Source: a virus. From it: a stretch of 27,680 nucleotides of DNA. The stretch is taken from positions 1 through 27,680 of the IMG/VR virus record IMGVR_UViG_3300042868_001264. The stretch is one strand, 5' to 3'. This document shows positions 13,694 to 21,700 of the stretch, in pieces (the stretch's first letter is position 1; each line of letters opens with the position of its first letter). The position numbers and the translations under genes are program-made. The notes under the pieces were generated by a model that searched no databases, was not told the origin of the DNA, and worked only from the letters and a program-made list of their open reading frames with translations.

Positions 13694-14123
13694 AACTTAA
13701 TGTTGCATCTAGCATCCAAATGCTCTTTGCCAAATCTAATATTTGTTCTTGAGCATAGTTTGCTATTTCTTCATGTCCCTCTTTTTCGGCAACAGTCATT
13801 AATCCTTCGTAACTACCTTTCAATAGTTCCAAATCATCTTTGACTCCATGCAAGAAACCGTCTGCATCTTCTTCAAAAATACCAGTACCGATTTCACTTT
13901 GGTTCAATACATCTTGTATTTCGCAAGGCATGTAATCATCAATACTACGCAATAATTCTGCTAGTTTATCAATCTGCTCTTGTCGTCTTTCGTAGATTTT
14001 CTGTAGCAACTTGTGGTCGCTATAGAAGTTTCTACCTAAGATATTTACATGTGCTACATGACTGCGGTAGTACGCAACAAAGTTATTGTTGAATACTTGT
14101 GTTAGTTGTTCTGATGTTTTCAT
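13692..14123 (-). CDS. Dps/ferritin-like protein
   Basis: The 143-residue product is a four-helix ferritin-like protein of the Dps type, which in bacteria form 12-subunit shells that oxidise and store iron and may bind DNA. Aligned by eye with E. coli Dps, the ferroxidase residues His51, His63, Asp78 and Glu82 become His25, His37, Asp52 and Glu56 with identical spacing; the flanking N-x2-G-x-NF pattern is also kept. Asp67 is replaced by Gln41. The C-terminal helix (ILDLAKSIWMLDATL) matches the Dps end. The Lys-rich N-terminal DNA-binding tail is absent (MKTSEQLTQ). Its ATG overlaps the stop of the upstream virion-type gene as ATGA, so it is expressed with late genes. Whether it stores iron, protects DNA or is packaged is unknown. 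Confidence 0.85.
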   Translation of the reverse strand: MKTSEQLTQVFNNNFVAYYRSHVAHVNILGRNFYSDHKLLQKIYERRQEQIDKLAELLRSIDDYMPCEIQDVLNQSEIGTGIFEEDADGFLHGVKDDLELLKGSYEGLMTVAEKEGHEEIANYAQEQILDLAKSIWMLDATLS

Positions 14124-15955
14124 TTTATTCTATACTTTCCTATAATGTTTAATTGTTGACTGACTAATTCTTTGCTAGCTCTACTAACATCCATATCCAT
14201 TAATTGATTTAATAGACTGTCTTCTAATTTATCTCTGTTTGCCTGTGTCATTTCACTTATGCGTTTTTCTACTGGCGAGATATTCTCAGGTTGCTTTAAT
14301 GTGTTCCACATCTTAGCTTGCTCATCAGTTAGCATTTGACTTACATTACTTGGCGCCTTTTTCTTAGCAATCTGTTTGGTTGCCGTCTTTTCAGCTTTTA
14401 ATGCTTGTTCTAATTCTTTTTCTAATATTCTTGCTCTTGAACTTAACTGACCAAGTTGTGCTTGATATGATTCGCCTTCAGGTGTTCCATACTTGATTCC
14501 ACTTTCTAGACCTTGACCATGTAGTTCGTCACTTTGTCTACCAATCATATCCAATTCTTTACGAATTTCACTACTTGAACGCACACCTTCTACTTTAGGC
14601 GTAGGTTGTGGTTGTGGTCTAGAAAGTGGTGTTCTAGCTTGTGGGGCTAGTGGCTGAGGTTCTACTGGACCGGCAACCTGTTGAGGTCGTGCTTGTCTTT
14701 GAGCAACAATTTCTTGCGTCTTTTGTATTGCCATTTGTTGCGGAGTTGGACCTTGAGGTTGAGTAACAGGTTGTCCACTTGCTTGCGTAGGTAATGGTCT
14801 GCCACCTGGAGCAGTAACTTGTCCACTTGGACTTGCTATCATAGGTGCAACTGGGCCGGGTGCTGGTAACAAGTTTTGTGTTGGTGGCATGTTTGCTTGT
14901 AAACCCATTTGACCTTCACGTTGTAACGCGGCCGCTCTTGCAGGACCAAATCCAGGTTCAAATTGTGTTGCTTGTTGTAATTGACGAGCCGCTAACGCAG
15001 GAGCAGCACGACCCATAGCAGTAATAGGTGCTGGTATACCAGTAGCTAATGTTGCGCCAAGATCAACTAAACCAGTTAATGGATTCTTGCGATATTGACT
15101 ACCAATTTGCTCGCCAACACCTTCAGCAGTTCTACCTGCATAAGGTACTAGCTTCTGTCCTGCAGTATTTTCTGGAGCCATACCATATGCCCAGTTAGCA
15201 ACAGGCTTGTTTTGATACAACGGTGCTGTTGGTACTTCAGTCAATGTACTTGCTGGTCTTTCACCAGCCATAAACTGCTTAACTTGTTCGTGTGGCACAA
15301 ATGTTTCACGCATTGGTGCTAATGCAGTATTAGGGCTTGCTCCTTCTGGGTACGCTAATCCTCTAGCAAAACCCTTACCAAAATTGATAGGAGTTTTAAC
15401 TGCTTCTGCTCCCATTTTAAATGCAGGATTAATTAATGGAGCACCAGCTAATTGTCCAACGCCAAACGCTAACTGACCTGCTGGGCTACTAGGTTGTGGT
15501 CCAGGAGTTAAGTTAGCAAAATAACTCATATCATACGGAGTAACTTGATTATACTCAGGTAGTTGAGGTTCTGGCTGACGTTCATTACCAGCAAGTTGTG
15601 ATTGTACACTACTTAAACGATTGCTAATAGCTTGCGCTGTGCGAGGGGCATTTGCTACTTGGTTAACCAATGACCCAGGTATACCAGCAAGGGCAGGAAT
15701 ACTACTTGCCATTCCACGAGCCGTTTGTAGGGCCATGTCTTTGCTTGCTTCTCTGTCTTGCTGACTTTCAGGTCTACGACCAGCTTGTGGATAAACACCA
15801 AAAGCCGCACCGCCTTCGCCTTCAACTGGCTTAGAACGTGCAGACTTAGGCTTTTCAACACTACCCAAACTACGAGCAGCTTCGTCAATGTCCTTTTCAG
15901 TAGGCTCTTTGTCAAACTGTACTCGTTGTCCGTTAACTTCATAGATAAAAGCCAT
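14120..15955 (-). CDS. Internal virion (ejection)-type protein, 611 residues
   Basis: The N-terminus AFIYEVNGQRVQFDKEPTEK followed by DIDEAARSL is a short beta-strand and helix element of a kind often found at the start of phage internal virion proteins. Residues 70-350 are Ala/Gly/Pro-rich with hydrophobic stretches (MASSIPALAGIPGSLV and LVDLGATLATGIPAPITAMG). Residues 350-470 are Pro/Gln-rich and low complexity. A charged helical C-terminus (SQMLTDEQAKMWNTL to the end) follows. No lysozyme or transglycosylase motif is seen. It is coupled to its neighbours by TAATG upstream and ATGA downstream. A role in crossing the host envelope or condensing DNA inside the capsid is inferred from composition and context. 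Confidence 0.68.
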   Translation of the reverse strand: MAFIYEVNGQRVQFDKEPTEKDIDEAARSLGSVEKPKSARSKPVEGEGGAAFGVYPQAGRRPESQQDREASKDMALQTARGMASSIPALAGIPGSLVNQVANAPRTAQAISNRLSSVQSQLAGNERQPEPQLPEYNQVTPYDMSYFANLTPGPQPSSPAGQLAFGVGQLAGAPLINPAFKMGAEAVKTPINFGKGFARGLAYPEGASPNTALAPMRETFVPHEQVKQFMAGERPASTLTEVPTAPLYQNKPVANWAYGMAPENTAGQKLVPYAGRTAEGVGEQIGSQYRKNPLTGLVDLGATLATGIPAPITAMGRAAPALAARQLQQATQFEPGFGPARAAALQREGQMGLQANMPPTQNLLPAPGPVAPMIASPSGQVTAPGGRPLPTQASGQPVTQPQGPTPQQMAIQKTQEIVAQRQARPQQVAGPVEPQPLAPQARTPLSRPQPQPTPKVEGVRSSSEIRKELDMIGRQSDELHGQGLESGIKYGTPEGESYQAQLGQLSSRARILEKELEQALKAEKTATKQIAKKKAPSNVSQMLTDEQAKMWNTLKQPENISPVEKRISEMTQANRDKLEDSLLNQLMDMDVSRASKELVSQQLNIIGKYRIK

Positions 15956-18021
15956 TATTGAACTCTCTTATACTTGTTACCACTTGAGGTAGTACCAGCT
16001 CCCTCAGATGCTGCGCTTCCAAATGACCAATCGTTTTTACCAGCTTTGTCATACTTCTTCAAAATACTAACCATAGCATCTAATGCGGCTAGACGAGTAG
16101 CAACTGGTTTGCTTGCGTTTGCAAAGTCACCGGCAGCTTGTCTGTAAAGTTGAACATCATAATCAGATTGAGGACCTTCAAAGCGTGGAACATTAGCTAA
16201 TATTGGATAGCTTAATACTTCTAACTTAGCAATTGATTGTGCGCCCTTAGTACTTGCGCCTAACTTGCCAGCTAATACGTCAACACCTGCGCCGATACCA
16301 GATCCAGTGGATCTCTTAATTTCGTCACTAATAGGTTTAATCAAACTGTAACTACTATCTGCAAATGCTTGGTTATTAACGTCTTTTGCTTCAACTTTAC
16401 CACGTGCTTCCGCTGGTGGTTTCTGTTCAGCAACACGCAATTCTTTTCTAGCTTGAATATCTGCTTGGATTGCTTCGTCATTAGCCTTTTTGCGTTGTTC
16501 AAAACTAGCAAAGCTTTCGCCTGGCTGCTGAACGATTGGAGCGGTGCCGCCACCACCGCCTACACGTTGAGGTGTTAACTTTACGCCACCTTGAGGACTT
16601 GCTTGTGCTGTAACTTGTGGTTGAGCTTGTGCAGGTCGTGTTTGAGCAGCCTGAGGCACAGCTTGCCCTTGTGCTGGCATAGCTTGTGGTTGTTGCATTT
16701 GTGATGCAGGCTGAAACTGTGGCTGACCTGCCATTGGAGGTAAGGCTGGTTGTTGAACACCTGTAGTAGCTGCTTGTTTACCTTGTTGTCCTGCGCCTGC
16801 AGCGCCATAAACAGCTTGTACGTTTTGTGCTGGTGTTGACAATCCACTTGTGTCATAACGCTTATTACCAGCTTGGAAATAAGTTGAATTAGTTCTTGGA
16901 TCAGTGAATACTTGCCCAGTAATAACTTGTGGTTGACCATCAGGACCCATAATAGTTTTCTGCATCAATCCACCACCTGATTGTGGTAACATGAATGATT
17001 GTGTTGGCATTGCTGCCGCACTTAAGTTAGCCAATGTTTCTTGGCCAATTGTTTTACCAGTATCGTCAAAACCACGTACAATTGCGCCTTTACTATCACG
17101 CTCAACAGTATACTGTTTACCAGTACTATCAATAGCACTACCCATCTTTAATGAAGGACTTAACAGTTCTTGTTCTTTTTGTGCAAGATCATTTAAGCCT
17201 AAACGAGCATACAATACTGCTTTAACATAACTACCTTCTTTAGTTCGTTCACGCATGTAACGTGACAAATCATTAGGTGTTGCCTGTGCAATCTTTTGTT
17301 CAGCTTCAGCAATATTTCGTTGCTTTAAGTAATCTTCAGCCATTAAACGATTAGCTAATGTTTTACTACCTTCGTTTACGTCTTCTCTAGCCATAATCTG
17401 TGCAAACATATTTCTACGCTTTGCTGGATCAGTTTCGTTTCTTGCTGCTATGATAAAATCATTGTTTTGTTGGTCAACTGTTAAGGGCTGAGTTTGTCTT
17501 TCTACCGTAGGAGTGTATGCTTGACTAGGCTGAGCTTGAGGCTGAGCTTGAGCTTGAGGCTGATCTGGAATAGTAACACTTGCAACTGGGTATTGACTAC
17601 CACCTTGCGCAGGTAAAGTTGCAGGGCCAGCAACTTGAACTGATGGACCAGGCTGTGGCAATTGAGGTTGAGGAATAGCTTGTTGAGCCATTTCAGGGCT
17701 AATAGGACCTTGACTTGGTAGTTGTTCTGGAACTTGAATTTGTTGTGCAGGTTGTGTCGCTGCTTGAGGTGCAACAGGACCAGCAGCTTGCTGACCCATG
17801 CCCATACGCTTTCTTAATTCTTCTTCTGGATTAGTAAACATTTGACCAGTTTGAGTCATTGTGTTTTGTGCTTGATCTACTCTATTAGATAATGCTTGCC
17901 CAGCAATGTCCCCAAAGCCTGCGCCTTCTGGCAAGCCAGCCAGCATCATAGCACGGCGTCTACGTGTTTCTTCGTCGGTTTCGTTACCGTATCCTGAGTA
18001 ATCTGTATATTGGTATGCCAT
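15955..18021 (-). CDS. Internal virion (ejection)-type protein, 688 residues, Gln/Pro-rich
   Basis: The product starts MAYQYTDYSGYGNETDEETR, followed by RRRRAMMLAGLPEGAGFGD. Residues 70-180 and 400-500 are low-complexity Gln/Pro/Ala tracts (for example QPQAQPQAQPSQAY). Between them, residues 185-300 form a helical repeat-like region resembling TPR-type helices (DPAKRRNMFAQIMARED, then SYVKAVLYARLGLNDLAQKE). The C-terminus contains ISDEIKRSTGSGIGAGVDVL and an Ala-rich helix, ending in a Gly/Ser-rich tail. No catalytic motif is recognised. It lies among similar proteins, 10 bases after the 236-residue gene and overlapping the 611-residue gene by one base. Ejection is the best guess; a tail-associated protein is the alternative. 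Confidence 0.65.
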   Translation of the reverse strand: MAYQYTDYSGYGNETDEETRRRRAMMLAGLPEGAGFGDIAGQALSNRVDQAQNTMTQTGQMFTNPEEELRKRMGMGQQAAGPVAPQAATQPAQQIQVPEQLPSQGPISPEMAQQAIPQPQLPQPGPSVQVAGPATLPAQGGSQYPVASVTIPDQPQAQAQPQAQPSQAYTPTVERQTQPLTVDQQNNDFIIAARNETDPAKRRNMFAQIMAREDVNEGSKTLANRLMAEDYLKQRNIAEAEQKIAQATPNDLSRYMRERTKEGSYVKAVLYARLGLNDLAQKEQELLSPSLKMGSAIDSTGKQYTVERDSKGAIVRGFDDTGKTIGQETLANLSAAAMPTQSFMLPQSGGGLMQKTIMGPDGQPQVITGQVFTDPRTNSTYFQAGNKRYDTSGLSTPAQNVQAVYGAAGAGQQGKQAATTGVQQPALPPMAGQPQFQPASQMQQPQAMPAQGQAVPQAAQTRPAQAQPQVTAQASPQGGVKLTPQRVGGGGGTAPIVQQPGESFASFEQRKKANDEAIQADIQARKELRVAEQKPPAEARGKVEAKDVNNQAFADSSYSLIKPISDEIKRSTGSGIGAGVDVLAGKLGASTKGAQSIAKLEVLSYPILANVPRFEGPQSDYDVQLYRQAAGDFANASKPVATRLAALDAMVSILKKYDKAGKNDWSFGSAASEGAGTTSSGNKYKRVQ

Positions 18022-18031
18022 TTCTTAATCC

Positions 18032-18742
18032 TTAAAGTCTTGCGCCAATATTCATGCCAGTTTGTGACTGACCTTGAGTGCCACTAAAGTTAGGATTATA
18101 GCTGCCACTAGGTGTACCAAAGATAACACTAGCATATTGATTATACAATTGTTGTGGTGTCATTGCCGCAGTAATACCTTGACCGGCAGCGCCAATACTT
18201 TGACCTAAGCCACCTTGACCTAAACTAGCTAATGTGCCTGCAGCTTGTGCTCTTTGACCTGCAATTCCTGATTGAATTTGTGCAGCAATCTGTGCTTGTT
18301 GTGCGGCATTAGAACCAGCTAGTTGCTGTCCTGCTAATGCTTGTCTTGCACTTCCTAAGTTACCTGTACCACCGAACTGTGCTTGTTGATTAGCAATGTT
18401 TTGTTGATATTGACTTTGTGCAGGGGCTAATGCTGCTTGAATTTGTGTACGTTCGTAATCAGGATTAAACAAACTTTGTAATCCTGTAACACCACTACGT
18501 AATGCTGACTCACCAGTTTCACCTAATGTTTGACCCGCTTGACTAGCAGTACCAGCTAGATTTTGAGCCGCGTTTGTAACACCACCCAAATTTTGATTGT
18601 ATACATCAGTAGCACCTAGAACAGCATTTTGATATGTGGGAGCAACAGTACCTGTGAAGAACTGAGTCTGTGCAGATATCTGCGCCTTTTGTTCAGGGGT
18701 TAATTCTGGTGTTGTGTATGAACTTGATTTTCCGAAACTCAT
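18032..18742 (-). CDS. Internal virion / DNA-transfer-like protein, 236 residues
   Basis: The product is rich in Ala, Gln and Gly. It begins MSFGKSSSYTTPELTPEQKA and continues with long helical Gln/Ala stretches (ALAPAQSQYQQNIANQQAQF and QALAGQQLAGSNAAQQAQIA). A Gly-rich segment near 170-190 and a short ordered C-terminus (QQLYNQYASVIFGTPSGSYN) follow. This pattern is common in small internal proteins of podoviruses that leave the capsid with the DNA. A TAAGGA ribosome site and an upstream CTAAATAC motif support the start. It lies between the giant modular protein and the 688-residue protein. Confidence 0.7.
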   Translation of the reverse strand: MSFGKSSSYTTPELTPEQKAQISAQTQFFTGTVAPTYQNAVLGATDVYNQNLGGVTNAAQNLAGTASQAGQTLGETGESALRSGVTGLQSLFNPDYERTQIQAALAPAQSQYQQNIANQQAQFGGTGNLGSARQALAGQQLAGSNAAQQAQIAAQIQSGIAGQRAQAAGTLASLGQGGLGQSIGAAGQGITAAMTPQQLYNQYASVIFGTPSGSYNPNFSGTQGQSQTGMNIGARL

Positions 18743-18760
18743 GAGTTTAATCCTTATCTT

Positions 18761-18768
18761 GTATTTAG
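18761..18768 (-). promoter_or_regulatory. CTAAATAC late-promoter-like motif
   Basis: CTAAATAC on the minus strand lies in the 45-base gap after the 1797-residue gene and 18 bases before the next ATG, with TAAGGA between. Same variant as 3094-3101. It could restart transcription of the ejection and Dps-like genes. Confidence 0.4.
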
Positions 18769-18787
18769 TTTTTTAAATTTATGCAAC

Positions 18788-21700
18788 TTAACGTGTTGTG
18801 CCATTTGCTTTAGTTAACAGATCCTGATACTGTTGATATGTCATAAAAGGCTGATATGGTACTGTGTTTCTAGGTTGAGTAGTCGGCGCGGCTGGGGCGA
18901 CAGGACTAACCGGAGCATTTGGAACATAATTAGGATCAGTTAATGATCTTGCATATTCTTCGTAACTCAACATAGGCTTATATGGTACTGTACCAACTAG
19001 TTGTGGAACAATAGGTTGAGTATATGGACCAGGCCCACTAAACTGATTGTACGCAGGGTTAACTGGACTTGCAGGTTGCGTAGTAGCTACTGGTTGTGGT
19101 TGTTGACCTTGAGCAAGACCCAATAATTGATCGTAATTCATCATATTTGTAGCAATATTCTGAATACCAAAAGGTTGTGCAGGTGCATCTGGTGCAGTGT
19201 TGTACAACGCAGGATTGAACGAAGGGCCTGGTTGATATGCATGTCTACCCCAATAGTACTTACTTTGTACATTGTTTGTAGTATTGTAGAAATCAGGAAC
19301 ATCAGTTATATAACCTGGATTTAATCCACCTTTAGCTAAAGGCTGAGGTGTAATAGAAGGCAATACTGGTGGTCTAAAGAACGGTGCGCCAGGTGGCTCT
19401 GTTGGAGTGGGAGGAATCGGAATATACGGTGGTATTTCTGGTTCTTCTTCATCTACAGGAGGTTCTTCTACTGGTGGTTCAGTAACAGGAGGTGTGACAA
19501 CTGGTGGAGTTACAACCGGTGGAGTTACTACTGGTGGAGTTACTACTGGTGGAGTTACAACTGGTGGAGTTACAACTGGAGGTGTGACAACTGGTGGAGT
19601 TACTGGTCCGGGCACAACACCAGTTCCAGGTGTTGGTCCTACTACTGTTCCAGTTCCAGGTGTTGTTCCAGTTCCAGGTGTTGGTCCTACTACTGTTCCA
19701 GTTCCAGGTGTTGTTCCAGTTCCAGGTGTTGTTCCAGTTCCGGGTGTTGTTCCAGTACCAGTTCCAGGTGTTAGTGTAGGCGCAGTTGGTCCTACTACTG
19801 TTCCAGTTCCAGGTGTTAGTGTAGGCGCAGTTGGTCCTACTACTGTTCCAGTTCCAGGTGTAACTGTTTCTGTAGGTATTGTACCAGTTCCAGGTGTTAG
19901 TGTAGGCGCAGTTGGGCCTACTACTGTTCCAGTACCAGGTGTTGTTCCAGTTCCAGTTCCAGGTGTAACCGCTGGTACCGTAGGTGTTACTGGTGCAATA
20001 GGTGCTCCACCTGTAGTATCTACTGGAGTTGCAGGTGTTGTTGGTGTAGTTATAGGAGAACCGACGCCTGGAGTACCTGTGTATGTAATATCAGGACCAA
20101 CACGTTCGTAATTACTGTCAACTGGATATTGAACACCATTAATAGTATCCACCATCCAATCTTTTATTACAGGAGGCGTGACTGGTTCTTCTTTTGTCGG
20201 TGAAGTAGTTCCACCTGTAGCACCTGTAGTAGTTCCACCTGTAGCACCTGTAGTAGTTCCACCTGTAGCACCTGTAGTAGTTCCACCTGTAGTAGTTCCA
20301 CCTGTAGCACCTGTAGTAGTTCCACCTGTAGTTCCACCTGGTATAATAGGAGTTACTGGTGGTGTAGTTACAGGTGGTGTAATTACGGGCAATGATAGAT
20401 CAGTTGACTTAGGAGGCGTTGTATCACTAGGTATTATTGGTGTAACCGGAGTTCTACCAGGACCAGCTATTATTGGTGTAGGTATGAATGGTATTACATC
20501 ACTAGGTGCAGCAGGTTGTGTAGGTGTTACTGGCTGTGTAGCTCCTGGTGTAATAGTAACTGTACCAGCATCAGTAGGATTAGTATATGTACCGTCGCCT
20601 GCGCCTGTACCAGGAGTATATGTAACATCTGTAGTTCCAGTACCTGTACCAGTTGTTCCAGTACCTGTACCAGGTGTTGTTCCCGTTCCAATTACTGTGT
20701 CTGGCCCAGTTCCTGTACCAGCGCCAGTGCCAGTGCCGGGTGCTGGACTTGTTCCTTCGCCAGAAACATTCCCTTGTCCAGGGGATACTGCTTCGCCTTC
20801 TGCGCCAAATGTACCATACTTAGTAACATAACTCTTGTTAGGATCAAATGCCGCATTGCTAGGATCGTCCCAGACATTAGCGCCAACGATTCTAGTAGAT
20901 CCGTCTGGCATAGTCCAACGACCATTACCTTGATATGTCAATCCGTTATTGTATGTTGTTCCTGCAGGAATTCTATAACCATATTGATCTGTGTCTAAGC
21001 TTAGATTAGATCCGCCCACTGCTACTCCTGGAGCACTACGATCAGCTTGACCTGTTGCAGGACCTGCAACATCAGTTGGAGCACCAGGCTGTGGCATTTG
21101 ACTTACAACTGTTCCATTACTATCAACAATATTGCCTGTTGTAGTATCTAAATAGTTACCATTACCAACATCAACTAAATTTGGATTTGCAGGTGCTACG
21201 GGCTGAGTAGGAGTGGTTGGAGTCTCTGGTGTTGTAGGCTCAACTGGCTTAACATAATTTACTGCTTGCTGAATAACTTTATTATAAGTTCCATTTGTAA
21301 AACTAGTATTCAACTGTTCGCCTGTCATTCCACCACTTGCTAATGTATTATTGATCTTTGTAAGGTCAATCTTTTTGTCAAGTAAGTATTGTGCAGTACT
21401 TCTGTTTACGCCATTATCTAATAATTGAGCAAACTGATCTGCCTTACCACTGTTAACAATTGTAGGCATGTCATATGAATTTACGCCGGCACTCATTAGT
21501 TTAGAAGCAGTGTCAATTGTTACCTTGCCAGCATTAACATAATTGCTTGCTTGTGCAATTTGGTTTGCGCTTATTCCAGTTGTTAACAAATCATTAATTT
21601 GCGCTTCTGGGAACTGTGTAGTTGCTAAACTAGTTAATGTACTTGCTGGTACGCCTGTGCTTGCAAGTTCAACTAAATCGCTTGCTGAATAACCACTGTT

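Noticed and set aside
14120-18021. Peptidoglycan hydrolase domain in the large internal proteins
   Set aside because: No lysozyme Glu motif, transglycosylase or amidase signature could be seen in the 611- or 688-residue proteins.
19491-20340. CRISPR-like array in the repeat tract
   Set aside because: Units are contiguous, in frame and without unique spacers of constant length; they code for Pro/Thr/Gly peptide repeats.
19407-20831. Two long Gly/Val/Pro-rich plus-strand frames (19407-20111 and 20178-20831)
   Set aside because: They are antisense reflections of the repeat tract in the 1797-residue gene. The repeats lack stop codons in this frame, and neither has a credible ribosome site or independent conservation signal.
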